A program made the translations under genes and the position numbers. This document shows, piece by piece, positions 7,024 through 14,456 of a DNA stretch of 64,000 nucleotides (positions are counted from its first letter, which is position 1; each line of letters begins with the position of its first letter). The notes beneath the pieces were generated by a model, which was not told where the DNA came from, made no database searches, and saw nothing but the letters and a program-made list of their open reading frames with translations. The stretch lies in NCBI GenBank assembly GCA_045637525.1, contig JAZTZP010000159.1:1-64000 (forward strand). Reading direction: 5' to 3'. This DNA is from JAZTZP01 sp045637525. Lineage in GTDB: Bacteria; Bacillota; Clostridia; UBA1381.

Positions 7024-9039
7024 TCAGCTGATGTCAAGCATATCCATATACAAATTACCGTTCTCAGCTATATATTCTTTACGGCTTGCTATATTGTCAC
7101 CAAGAAGTATATCAAACATTCTTGCCGTCTTTTCAACTCCTTCAGGAGTCACTTTTATAAGTCTTCGTGTAGCAGGATGCATAGTTGTAAGACTCATCAT
7201 ATCCGGTTGGTTTTCACCCAATCCCTTCGAACGCTTTATGTCAAACTCGTCTTTATCTTTAGAAATTCCCATTTCAGCAAGCTTTGCAATAATTTCTTCT
7301 TTTTCAGCGTCACTATATGCAAAATACTTCTCGCCCTTGTGCTTCGTCTTAGTAACAGCAATTTCATATAGCGGAGACTCAGCAATATACACTTTCCCCA
7401 CCTCAATAAGAGTAGGAGCAAGCCTGTATATCATCGTAAGAACAAGCGTTCTTATCTGGAAACCGTCGACATCGGCATCTGTACATATAATAATTTTATC
7501 CCAATTCAAGTTATCAAGGCTGAACATATCAAGCCCTTTATTATGCTTTGACTTAATCTCCACACCACAGCCGAGTACCTTTAACAAATCAACTATTATA
7601 TCACTTGCAAATATACGCGGATAGTCTGCTTTAAGACAATTAAGTATCTTACCTCTTATCGGCATTACAGCCTGAAACATCGGATCTCTTGCAAGCTTTA
7701 CGGAACCGAGCGCCGAATCACCCTCAACTATATACAGTTCACGAATATTCTTATCCTTTGAACGACAATCAACAAACTTTTTAACTCTGTTTGTAACGTC
7801 CATTGTACCGGTGAGCTTTTTCTTAATATCAACTCTCGCCTTCTCGGCATTCTCACGGCTTCGTTTATTTACAAGAACCTGATTTGCGATTTTCTCAGCA
7901 TCAGCCTTATTCTCTATCATATAAACTTCAAGCATGGAACGCATAAAATCAGTCATTGCATCCTGAATGAATTTATTGTTTATCGCTTTTTTAGTCTGAT
8001 TTTCATAACTTGTCTGCGTTGAAAACGAATTGATAATAAGTGCTAAGCAGTCAGATACATCATTAAAGGTTATCTTTGATTCGTTTTTATTATATTTATT
8101 GTTTTGCTTTATATATTTATCTATCGCATATACAAATGCATTTTTAACCGCCTTGTCAGGAGAGCCGCCATGCTCAAGCCAGCTCGAATTATGGTAATAT
8201 TCAAGAAGGTTTACCGTATTTGAAAAACAGAACGCAAGCTCCATCTTAACCTTGTATTCTGGCTTGTCCTCGCGGTCACGTCCCTTTCGCTCCATTTGTG
8301 TAACCTCAACGGTCGTAAAGGAGTTCTCATCTGTTTTTTCGCGCAGATAATCGGCAATTCCGTTCTCATAGCAATACTCAAACATTTCCATTCCGGTTTC
8401 GGTTTCATTATATAACACAAAATGAAGTCCGGCATTTACCATTGCCTGACGCTCAAGAGTGGTCTGATAAAATTCAAGCGGTATATCAATATCCGTAAAA
8501 ACTTCAAGGTCGGGCTTCCATCTTTGTGTCGTACCGGTCTGTACCGAACGTACAGGCTCTTTTTTCAGTCCGCCTATGTTTTCACCTTTTTCAAAATGAA
8601 GTGTATATTTTGTTTTATCACGTATAACGGTTACATCCATATATTCCGATGCAAACTGAGTAGCACAAGCACCGAGACCGTTAAGACCTAAGCTGTATTC
8701 GTACATACCGCCGTCGTTATTATCATATTTACCGCCGGCATACAGCTCGCAAAATACCAGATCCCAATTGTATCTGCCTTCTTTTTCGTTATAATCAAGA
8801 GGTATTCCGCGTCCGTGGTCAGTTACCTCTATTGATTTGTCTAAAAATCTCGTTATTTCAATTATATTCCCGTATCCCTCACGTGCTTCATCAATTGAAT
8901 TTGACAATATCTCAAAAAACGAGTGCTGACAGCCTTCAAGTCCGTCCGAGCCGAAAATAACAGCAGGACGCTTTCTCACCTTATCCGGTCCCTTAAGACT
9001 TGTTATGCTTTCATTACCGTAATCTGTTTTTTTTGCCAT
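7024..9039 (-). CDS. parE: DNA topoisomerase IV subunit B
   Basis: This is the ATPase subunit of topoisomerase IV. The 671-residue protein has a GHKL ATP-binding domain (EILSNSIDEA at residues 43-52, VTDHGRGIP at 72-80, LGLNGLGA at 117-124), a transducer domain, and a TOPRIM domain (VEGDSALGS at 438-446 and TDADVDG at 520-526) with metal-binding acidic residues. The usual GxHGxG of the ATP lid reads LNGLG here, a change also seen in some clostridial homologues. I chose the ATG at 9039: GGAGGGG sits about 5 nt upstream, and the longer in-frame extension runs through the promoter. It is the first gene of a seven-gene leftward operon with a perfect sigma-A promoter. Confidence 0.92.
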   Translation of the reverse strand: MAKKTDYGNESITSLKGPDKVRKRPAVIFGSDGLEGCQHSFFEILSNSIDEAREGYGNIIEITRFLDKSIEVTDHGRGIPLDYNEKEGRYNWDLVFCELYAGGKYDNNDGGMYEYSLGLNGLGACATQFASEYMDVTVIRDKTKYTLHFEKGENIGGLKKEPVRSVQTGTTQRWKPDLEVFTDIDIPLEFYQTTLERQAMVNAGLHFVLYNETETGMEMFEYCYENGIADYLREKTDENSFTTVEVTQMERKGRDREDKPEYKVKMELAFCFSNTVNLLEYYHNSSWLEHGGSPDKAVKNAFVYAIDKYIKQNNKYNKNESKITFNDVSDCLALIINSFSTQTSYENQTKKAINNKFIQDAMTDFMRSMLEVYMIENKADAEKIANQVLVNKRSRENAEKARVDIKKKLTGTMDVTNRVKKFVDCRSKDKNIRELYIVEGDSALGSVKLARDPMFQAVMPIRGKILNCLKADYPRIFASDIIVDLLKVLGCGVEIKSKHNKGLDMFSLDNLNWDKIIICTDADVDGFQIRTLVLTMIYRLAPTLIEVGKVYIAESPLYEIAVTKTKHKGEKYFAYSDAEKEEIIAKLAEMGISKDKDEFDIKRSKGLGENQPDMMSLTTMHPATRRLIKVTPEGVEKTARMFDILLGDNIASRKEYIAENGNLYMDMLDIS

Positions 9040-9094
9040 TTTACCCCTCCATTCCGCTTTTTGCAAGCGGTATAAAATAATTTCATACCTGATT

Positions 9095-9123
9095 ATTATA
9101 ACATTTTTTAACGCTTTTGTCAA
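9095..9123 (-). promoter_or_regulatory. sigma-A promoter of the parE operon
   Basis: On the reverse strand TTGACA (9118-9123), a 17-bp spacer and TATAAT (9095-9100) match the vegetative consensus perfectly. It lies about 55 bp before the parE start and probably drives all seven genes down to the terminator at 606-650. It is divergent to the tmcAL promoter, with about 70 bp between the two -35 boxes. Confidence 0.85.
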
Positions 9124-9194
9124 TTTTTTTACAAATTTATTAGAAAAACACAAACTTTGTGTAACATGAACGTATAAAATCCTCGGTTTTGTTG

Positions 9195-9223
9195 TTGACA
9201 AAGCATTAAATATTGTGTATAAT
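9195..9223 (+). promoter_or_regulatory. sigma-A promoter of tmcAL
   Basis: TTGACA (9195-9200), a 17-bp spacer and TATAAT (9218-9223) form a perfect vegetative promoter that starts transcription about 28 bp before the tmcAL start codon. Confidence 0.87.
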
Positions 9224-9257
9224 AAAAATATAAAATTAAAATCAGGAGAGTTTTGAA

Positions 9258-10385
9258 ATGAAAATCGGAGGAATTATTGCAGAGTATAATCCGTTTCATA
9301 ACGGTCATGCATATCAGCTTCAGACACTTAAAAAGCATTGTGATATTGTAATAGTTGTTATGAGCGGTTCTTTTGTACAACGAGGAGATGTTGCAATCAC
9401 AGATAAATTCACTCGTGCGCGATACGCAGTCTTAAACGGTGCCGATCTGGTCGTTGAGTTGCCGACAGCATATGCGCTTAGTCCGGCACATCAGTTTGCC
9501 TATGGCGGCGTTTGCATACTGAATGCCTTAGGAACAAACACACTTTGCTTTGGTGCAGAAACCGACGATATTATGCTTCTCACCGAAGCCGCATCAGCAC
9601 TCGACCTTGAAACTCCCGGACAATCGCAGATTATCAGACAGCTTCTCAGTGAAGGATATTCATATCCTAAAGCACTTTCAATGGCTTTTTCAGATAAATA
9701 CGGCAGCTTACTCGACACTCCGAATAATGTGCTTGGTATAGAATACTTAAGAGCCGCCGGAAAAATCGGCGCCGACTTTGAAATATTACCGCTCAAAAGA
9801 AAAGGCGTCATGCATGATTCTTCCGACATCGCAGGCAATATCGCCTCCGCCTCTTATATACGAAGCCTTATAAAAAACAATTGCAGTTATGAAAGCTTTG
9901 TTCCTGAAAACTGTACAGTTTGCGACATACGAACCATCGAACATCTCGACACAGCGATTATATCTGCAATACGCTTAAGAAAACAGAAAATGTTTGAAAA
10001 CACAGCCGAAATTACTGAGGGCCTTGAAAACAAAATAGTCCGTGCCGCCAACATTTCAGCTACATTTGATGAGCTTGCAGAAAATGTAAAATCAAAACGC
10101 TACACACGTTCAAGAATAAACCGTATTATCCTGAATGCGTTTCTCGGCATAGATAAAGACCTTTCATATAAACCTCCCCGGTATATTCGTGTTCTCGCCG
10201 GCACTCAATCCGGCTGTGCTGTCTTAAATAATTCAAAGCTTGACGTTGTAACAAAGGTTTCAGACTACACTCGTGGCGAAAAGTTATTCGAAACAGATAT
10301 TACCGCAACCGATATTGCAGCATTATGCGGCAAAAACTTCCGCGCCGGAACAGACTTTACAACATCACCATTTATCCTTAAATAA
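9258..10385 (+). CDS. tmcAL: tRNA(Met) cytidine acetate ligase (TmcAL)
   Basis: The enzyme uses acetate and ATP to make N4-acetylcytidine at the wobble position of elongator tRNA-Met. The 375-residue protein starts with a nucleotidyltransferase-fold signature: IIAEYNPFHNGH (HxGH-like motif at residues 14-17), then MSGSFVQRGD and a KFTRARYAV basic patch that binds nucleotide and tRNA. Family length is about 390-415, so this copy is slightly short at the C-terminus but intact. AGGAGAG lies about 8 nt before the ATG. It is a single-gene unit with its own promoter and a terminator just after the stop. Confidence 0.92.
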   Translation: MKIGGIIAEYNPFHNGHAYQLQTLKKHCDIVIVVMSGSFVQRGDVAITDKFTRARYAVLNGADLVVELPTAYALSPAHQFAYGGVCILNALGTNTLCFGAETDDIMLLTEAASALDLETPGQSQIIRQLLSEGYSYPKALSMAFSDKYGSLLDTPNNVLGIEYLRAAGKIGADFEILPLKRKGVMHDSSDIAGNIASASYIRSLIKNNCSYESFVPENCTVCDIRTIEHLDTAIISAIRLRKQKMFENTAEITEGLENKIVRAANISATFDELAENVKSKRYTRSRINRIILNAFLGIDKDLSYKPPRYIRVLAGTQSGCAVLNNSKLDVVTKVSDYTRGEKLFETDITATDIAALCGKNFRAGTDFTTSPFILK

Positions 10386-10393
10386 ACTTTTAA

Positions 10394-10438
10394 AAAAATA
10401 CCATATGTACAGCACAATGCGATACACATGGTATTTTT
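10394..10438. terminator. bidirectional terminator after tmcAL
   Basis: AAAAATACCATATGT (10394-10408) pairs with ACACATGGTATTTTT (10424-10438) with one mismatch. T-runs on each strand let it stop both tmcAL and the convergent SCP2 gene. Confidence 0.8.
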
Positions 10439-10470
10439 GACATATAATCTCATGTAAGGGTAAAATTTTA

Positions 10471-10941
10471 TTATTTACCTTTTTTAACAGTCTTAGCCAC
10501 TGTCTTTTTCTCAGCAGTCTTAGCCTTTGCCGATGCAGCATCTTTCTTAGCTGTTTCTTTCTTAGCTGTTTCTTTCTTAGCAGTTTCTTTCTTTACAGCT
10601 TCCTTTTTCGCAGGAACTTTCTTTATCAAAGTTCCTAATTCTTTCACCTTTTCAACGTCGCCTGTAACGTATATCTTTTCATCTGCAATCGCTTTATCAA
10701 CGTTCAGCTTACCTTCTACAAGCTTTGTAAAATCGCCGAACATTATTGCAACCTTTGCATAATTATCTACATAGTCATATGGCTGAACCTCAAATACTCC
10801 GTTTAAATACGCAATATAAAACATTCCACTGCAATCTTTATTTAATAAATCAACCTGAATTGCAAAATCGCCTGTGAGCTTGCTTGTGTCAGCATCCTTT
10901 AATCTTTCCTTAATTTTTTCAAACGCCTGTTCGTATGTCAT
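10471..10941 (-). CDS. SCP2 sterol-binding domain protein with lysine/alanine-rich repeat tail
   Basis: Residues 1 to about 108 resemble the SCP2 lipid-binding fold: FEKIKERLKDAD, then FAIQVDLL, GMFYIAYLNG and FTKLVEGKLNVDKAI with an ITGDVEKV-like ending. Small stand-alone SCP2 proteins bind hydrophobic ligands, and their role in Clostridia is unknown. From about residue 109 the chain turns into a highly basic tail of KKETA units followed by Ala/Lys sequence ending KKGK, like histone-H1 or mycobacterial HupB tails. The tail could bind nucleic acid, the membrane surface or wall polymers. The start ATG has AAAGGA about 9 nt upstream. The gene has its own consensus promoter and is monocistronic. 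The tail coding DNA is a tandem 15-bp repeat. Confidence 0.8.
   Translation of the reverse strand: MTYEQAFEKIKERLKDADTSKLTGDFAIQVDLLNKDCSGMFYIAYLNGVFEVQPYDYVDNYAKVAIMFGDFTKLVEGKLNVDKAIADEKIYVTGDVEKVKELGTLIKKVPAKKEAVKKETAKKETAKKETAKKDAASAKAKTAEKKTVAKTVKKGK
10541..10600 (-). repeat. tandem 15-bp repeats coding KKETA units
   Basis: Four 15-bp units lie in a row: two identical copies (10541-10555 and 10556-10570), one with a single change (10571-10585) and one more diverged (10586-10600). Each encodes one pentapeptide of the SCP2 protein tail. Identical in-frame units of this kind are prone to slippage without breaking the frame. Confidence 0.85.
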
Positions 10942-10988
10942 GTTATATCATTCCTTTCAATCCGCGTACAAAACCCTTACTTTCAAAC

Positions 10989-11017
10989 ATTATATTATAT
11001 TCACACTTTTTTGTCAA
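10989..11017 (-). promoter_or_regulatory. sigma-A promoter of the SCP2-domain gene
   Basis: On the reverse strand TTGACA (11012-11017), 17 bp, TATAAT (10989-10994). A second overlapping TATAAT lies at 10994-10999 but gives a 12-bp spacer. The transcript would start about 40 bp before the ATG. Confidence 0.83.
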
Positions 11018-11112
11018 TATTATTTTAAAACGCATTAATATTTTTTCTTATTTTAACTATAAAACCGCACTTTTATGCATAAAATATGTAAAACCTGTAA
11101 ACAAAATACAAA

Positions 11113-11142
11113 CCGTCTTCTGCAAAACATCACAGCAGACGG
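11113..11142 (-). terminator. terminator after the sigH/zinc-ribbon operon
   Basis: CCGTCTTCTG (11113-11122) and CAGCAGACGG (11133-11142) form a stem with one internal mismatch. On the reverse strand it is followed by TTTGTATTTTG, a weak T-tract. It lies just past the zinc-ribbon stop codon. Confidence 0.65.
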
Positions 11143-11169
11143 CTCATAAAATACAACTACAAGCTTTAA

Positions 11170-11436
11170 TTATTTATTTGAAAAGCACTCACTGCAATAT
11201 ACAGGTCTGTCATGACGCGGTTCAAACGGAACTTTGTCTACCTTTCCGCATCCTGCGCAAACAATTTCATACATTTCTCTCGGTCTGCGCATACTGTTTT
11301 TCTTTGCTGTCCTGCAGTCTTTACATCTTGTAGGCTCATTTTCAAAACCTTTTTCAGCAAAAAACTCCTGTTCACCTGCTGTAAAAACAAATTCGTTTCC
11401 GCAATCCTTACATATCAAAGTCTTATCCTCGTACAT
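11170..11436 (-). CDS. small zinc-ribbon protein
   Basis: This 88-residue protein has two Cys4 zinc knuckles: CKDCGNEF near residue 9 paired with CKDC near residue 38, and CAGCGK near 61 paired with YCSECF near 79. The first half matches the family of short clostridial zinc-ribbon proteins with EFVFTAGEQEFFAEKGF. No biochemical function is known. Nucleic-acid or protein binding is likely from the fold. The ATG at 11436 (MYEDK) is preceded by GGTGA. Upstream TTG and GTG codons at 11448 and 11445 could give a version 3-4 residues longer. It follows sigH by 41 nt and is probably co-transcribed with it. Confidence 0.85.
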   Translation of the reverse strand: MYEDKTLICKDCGNEFVFTAGEQEFFAEKGFENEPTRCKDCRTAKKNSMRRPREMYEIVCAGCGKVDKVPFEPRHDRPVYCSECFSNK

Positions 11437-11477
11437 TTTTCTCACCAAAATCCTTTCTTTTTTTTGTAAAATGCATT

Positions 11478-12080
11478 CTATAAAACCGCACTTAGCTTTT
11501 TTCGTATACGCTGAACTGCGTTATCAACAGATTTCTCATCCCGATTTACAATCTTCGAAATCTGACGGTATGACATCCCGTCGCAATAACACAAAAACAC
11601 CTTATACTCAAACCTGCTTAAAGTATTGTTTATTTTATACTTCATACCAACTAAATTCTCATTATTAATCAAAATACATTCCGGATTTAAAAACAACTCC
11701 GAACAACATTGAGACATTAAAACCTCTGCATCCTCATCATTTTCTGTATTAAGCGAAATATAAGAATTTAACGGCTCATGCTTACGCCGGCTATACTGCC
11801 GGACTGCACTTATAATTCTTCGTGAAATGCATACGGATGCAAAAGTCCGAAATGATACATTGCGCTCAGAATTATAATTCATTATTGCATTATACAAGCC
11901 TATTAACCCTTCCTGCACTACATCATCATAATCCGCTCCGGCAAAATAATATGCCTTAACACGATTGCAAACAAACCCAAAGTATCCACCAACCAACACC
12001 TCAGCCGCACCGCGGTCTCCCTGCTGTGCCTGACTAACCAGACATCTATCATATTCGTTGTCTGTTTGCGCAAAAGCCAC
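11478..12080 (-). CDS. sigH: RNA polymerase sigma-H-like factor
   Basis: This sigma-70 family factor is of the SigH/Spo0H type, which directs transition-state and early sporulation genes. The 200-residue protein has region 2 with DYDDVVQEGLIGLYNAI near residues 50-66 and region 2.4-like VSFRTFASVCISRRIISAVR, and a C-terminal region 4 helix-turn-helix at about 155-197 (GMSYRQISKIV and KSVDNAVQRIRKKL). B. subtilis SigH is 218 residues, so it is near full length. The start is GTG at 12080, supported by AAGGAGG 8 nt upstream; a nearby ATG at 12084 is out of frame. It has a perfect sigma-A promoter with an inverted repeat just upstream of -35. A different SigH-like factor of the same family is possible. 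Confidence 0.87.
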   Translation of the reverse strand: MAFAQTDNEYDRCLVSQAQQGDRGAAEVLVGGYFGFVCNRVKAYYFAGADYDDVVQEGLIGLYNAIMNYNSERNVSFRTFASVCISRRIISAVRQYSRRKHEPLNSYISLNTENDEDAEVLMSQCCSELFLNPECILINNENLVGMKYKINNTLSRFEYKVFLCYCDGMSYRQISKIVNRDEKSVDNAVQRIRKKLSAVL

Positions 12081-12118
12081 GCATGTGACCTCCTTCTATT
12101 GATATTAAGTACTTGTCC

Positions 12119-12147
12119 ATTATACCACAGTATATATGCTTTGTCAA
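12119..12147 (-). promoter_or_regulatory. sigma-A promoter of sigH
   Basis: On the reverse strand TTGACA (12142-12147), 17-bp spacer, TATAAT (12119-12124), a perfect consensus. The predicted start lies about 30 bp before the GTG start codon. Confidence 0.85.
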
Positions 12148-12150
12148 TAG

Positions 12151-12173
12151 CTTTTGGAAAAAATTTCCAAAAG
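12151..12173. promoter_or_regulatory. perfect inverted repeat upstream of the sigH promoter
   Basis: CTTTTGGAAA (12151-12160), loop AAA, TTTCCAAAAG (12164-12173) is a perfect 10-bp dyad ending 4 bp upstream of the -35 box of sigH. The position suits an activator or a repressor that bends DNA. Which protein binds it, if any, is unknown. Confidence 0.45.
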
Positions 12174-12230
12174 AGTTTTGCATTACGACAAATTATTATC
12201 TTTCTCACCTCTTTCATATCATGAATATAT

Positions 12231-12260
12231 GAATATTATCAGCTTAAAACGTAAATAATT
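12231..12260 (+). promoter_or_regulatory. possible forespore promoter of the DUF421 gene
   Basis: GAATA (12231-12235), 18 bp, AATAATT (12254-12260) partly fits GHATR-N18-CATnHTA with two mismatches in the -10 box. No good sigma-A site is visible in 12218-12290. This is weak evidence. Confidence 0.3.
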
Positions 12261-12290
12261 CTGATATAACACTATTTTGGAGAATGCATA

Positions 12291-12965
12291 ATGCTTATAC
12301 TTATTATACGAACAATCATCCTGTATGGAACCGTAATTTTTTCTATGCGAATCATGGGCAAGCGTCAGCTTGGCGAGCTTCAGCCATCAGAACTTGTGGT
12401 TGCAATTATGATTTCTGACCTTGCATCAGTTCCGATGCAGTCTATTGACATTCCGCTCTTTTCCGGAATAGTCCCTGTTCTTACACTTATAGTTGTAGAA
12501 ATTTGCCTTTCGTTTTTCTCATCAAAATCAAAACCAATACGCAAAATATTATCCGGAGAACCGAGCATTCTGATTTATGACGGAAAGATAAATACAAAAG
12601 AGCTGCGTAGACTCAGATTCTGCATCAGCGATCTTTTAGAAGAACTTCGCACCAATCAGTATCATAATATATCGGACGTACAGGTTGCCGTACTTGAAAC
12701 AAACGGTAAAGTAAGCATAATACCGAAAAACAAAGCACGAACTGTTACCGTTGAAGATATGAAGGTTAAAGATCCGGCTAACGACGGACTGCCGACTATA
12801 ATTGTTTCCGAAGGCTCATTCAATAAAAATGAACTAAAACGAGCCGGCCTGACAGAAGATAAGGCAACAAAAATTTTAAATGACGAGGGCGTTAAAGACA
12901 TTTCTGAAATTCTTCTTGCCTCACTGGACGCAACCGGAAAAATATTTATACAATTAAATGACTGA
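12291..12965 (+). CDS. DUF421 (YetF-like) membrane protein
   Basis: This 224-residue protein has three N-terminal membrane helices (about residues 4-20, 33-50 and 56-76) with the family motif RIMGKRQLGELQPSELVVAI, then a cytoplasmic DUF421 domain containing GEPSILIYDGKI and a LRRLRFCISDLLEELR helix. In Bacillus, DUF421 proteins (YetF, YrbG, and the 2Duf protein of spoVA2mob operons) are linked to spore membranes and spore heat resistance; the biochemical role is unknown. GGAG lies about 10 nt before the ATG. The DUF4363 gene follows after 30 nt, a pairing common in Clostridia. A sporulation role here is inference. Confidence 0.87.
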   Translation: MLILIIRTIILYGTVIFSMRIMGKRQLGELQPSELVVAIMISDLASVPMQSIDIPLFSGIVPVLTLIVVEICLSFFSSKSKPIRKILSGEPSILIYDGKINTKELRRLRFCISDLLEELRTNQYHNISDVQVAVLETNGKVSIIPKNKARTVTVEDMKVKDPANDGLPTIIVSEGSFNKNELKRAGLTEDKATKILNDEGVKDISEILLASLDATGKIFIQLND

Positions 12966-12995
12966 ACTTTACTTTAAAGAAAGGTGGATTTTTAA

Positions 12996-13376
12996 TTGAG
13001 AAGCTTTATAACTGCGCTTGTAATAGGCGCTGTATTGATAACAGGCAGTATTTTATATAATAAAAGCATTGAAAAAATCTCAGATGAGCTCGTAAGATGT
13101 AATAACACCATTTTACAGCTTGTATATGAAGATAATTTTGCAGATGCCGATGAACTTATAAACATTTTAAACAATTATATAAACGAAAAACGGGTATTAC
13201 TCGACGCAACGGGCAGTCATGAGGAAATAGACAAAATAGAAACCTGTCTTACCGAACTGAAAGAATATAACGCACACCTTTGCAAAGCCGACGCAATAGC
13301 CCGTATAAAAACACTTGACGTACTTTTCACAAGAATGCCGAAGAACTATCGCTTAAGACCTGAAAATATTCTTTAA
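12996..13376 (+). CDS. DUF4363 protein
   Basis: This 126-residue protein has a single N-terminal membrane segment (about residues 3-20) and an otherwise helical extracytoplasmic domain rich in acidic and amphipathic helices (DELVRCNNTILQLVYEDNF, then NILNNYINEKRVLL). It matches the DUF4363 family that regularly follows DUF421 genes in spore-forming Clostridia. The start codon is TTG at 12996, chosen because AAAGGTGG lies 7-8 nt upstream and no ATG is available nearby. The two proteins probably form a membrane complex; function is unknown. Confidence 0.78.
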   Translation: MRSFITALVIGAVLITGSILYNKSIEKISDELVRCNNTILQLVYEDNFADADELINILNNYINEKRVLLDATGSHEEIDKIETCLTELKEYNAHLCKADAIARIKTLDVLFTRMPKNYRLRPENIL

Positions 13377-13392
13377 TTTTTTGTTAAATGTA

Positions 13393-13421
13393 TTGTTTTT
13401 TTTGTTAATAGATGTTATAAT
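13393..13421 (+). promoter_or_regulatory. probable sigma-A promoter of the RCC1 lipoprotein gene
   Basis: TTGTTT (13393-13398), 17 bp, TATAAT (13416-13421). The -10 is perfect and the -35 weak. It may also drive smpB and the GH116 gene downstream. Confidence 0.6.
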
Positions 13422-13463
13422 AAAATAAATATGGAAAAAGCATCTCAGAAAGGACTTAGCGCT

Positions 13464-14435
13464 ATGAAAATTTTAAAACCAATATCACTTCTTATCGTTG
13501 CCGTTTTATCGCTTACAGGCTGTTCGGCAGGAACTACCGCGAAAAACAGCATATCGGTTTCTCCGTTTGTTACAACAGCAGTTAAATCAGACGGCTCCGT
13601 CTATTCAACAACGCCGGTTAAATCCGAATATAAATATGGTCAGTCCGAAATCCTTGGCTGGAACAACATATCCTCACTTTCATCAGGATATTACCATACC
13701 ATAGGGCTCAAAAAAGACGGCACTGTTGTTTCAACAACCATTACGAGTATTACAGGAAACAAAGGTCAGACCGAAGTTTCTGAATGGAAAGATATTGTAG
13801 CAGTTTCTGCCGGATATTATCATACAGTAGGACTCAAAAAAGACGGCACTGTCATATGCACTGAAATTTCGGACCCGAAATATAATTACGGCCAAACCGA
13901 TGTTTCTGATTGGAAAGACATTGTAGCAGTTTCTGCCGGATACTACCACACAGTAGGACTTAGAAAAGACGGCACTGTTATTTCAACAAACATCACAAAA
14001 AACGACAAATATCACGGACAAACCGTTGTGTCAGACTGGACAGACATCGTTGATATTGCGGCAGGCGTAAATCATACCGTTGCCTTAAAAAAAGACGGCA
14101 CCGTTATTTCAACAACACTCAAAAACAGTGCAAAAGACTATGGTCAGACATACACCGGAGAATGGACAGGAATAACAAAAATTTCAACAAGCTACTACAA
14201 CACATTAGGTCTTAAAAACGACGGTACTGTTATCTCAACAGAAATCCTTGATGAAAGTGTGGATTTCGGTCAATCGGCAGTTTCTGAATGGACAAATATA
14301 AAATCCATTGCCGTGTCACCATATGCCGCTTTCGGAGTTAAATCCGACGGAACAGTTATCTCCACCCCTCTGACCGAAGAAAACAATCAGAATCAGGGTA
14401 ACGTTTCAGAATGGAAAAACGTATCTTTAGAATAA
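13464..14435 (+). CDS. lipoprotein with RCC1-like beta-propeller repeats
   Basis: This 323-residue protein begins with a lipoprotein signal peptide ending in lipobox LTGC near residue 20, so the mature protein should be anchored on the outer face of the membrane. The rest is a run of RCC1-like units of 42 residues, each with HTVGLKKDGTV-type strands followed by GQ and W-x-[DN]-I. Seven K-x-DG-[ST]-V strands can be counted, enough for a seven-bladed propeller, although blades are shorter than classic RCC1 (about 50). Such propellers usually bind proteins; no ligand can be named. The ATG at 13464 has AAAGGA 9 nt upstream; an earlier in-frame ATG at 13431 lies before the signal peptide and is unlikely. 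smpB follows after 21 nt. Confidence 0.83.
   Translation: MKILKPISLLIVAVLSLTGCSAGTTAKNSISVSPFVTTAVKSDGSVYSTTPVKSEYKYGQSEILGWNNISSLSSGYYHTIGLKKDGTVVSTTITSITGNKGQTEVSEWKDIVAVSAGYYHTVGLKKDGTVICTEISDPKYNYGQTDVSDWKDIVAVSAGYYHTVGLRKDGTVISTNITKNDKYHGQTVVSDWTDIVDIAAGVNHTVALKKDGTVISTTLKNSAKDYGQTYTGEWTGITKISTSYYNTLGLKNDGTVISTEILDESVDFGQSAVSEWTNIKSIAVSPYAAFGVKSDGTVISTPLTEENNQNQGNVSEWKNVSLE
13786..13978 (+). repeat. recently duplicated RCC1 unit
   Basis: The 67-bp segments 13786-13852 and 13912-13978 are nearly identical and lie exactly 126 bp (42 codons) apart, while neighbouring units are more diverged. This indicates recent in-frame duplication or gene conversion within the propeller. Confidence 0.75.
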
Positions 14436-14456
14436 TTCATTTAACGGAGGATAACA

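Noticed and set aside
7031..7624. 197-codon open frame on the + strand opposite parE
   Set aside because: It lies fully antisense to conserved TOPRIM coding sequence, has no ribosome site or known domain, and its composition is that of a mirror frame.
4758..9123. Possible origin of replication near the topoisomerase genes
   Set aside because: gyrB/gyrA often sit near oriC, but these are parE/parC type and no dnaA, dnaN, recF or DnaA-box cluster is visible.
10541..10600. CRISPR-like short repeats
   Set aside because: The 15-bp units are directly tandem without spacers and lie in frame inside a coding tail.
11212..11668. Overlapping + strand frames opposite sigH and the zinc-ribbon gene
   Set aside because: Both strands cannot be conserved here; the cysteine pairs and sigma regions are on the minus strand.
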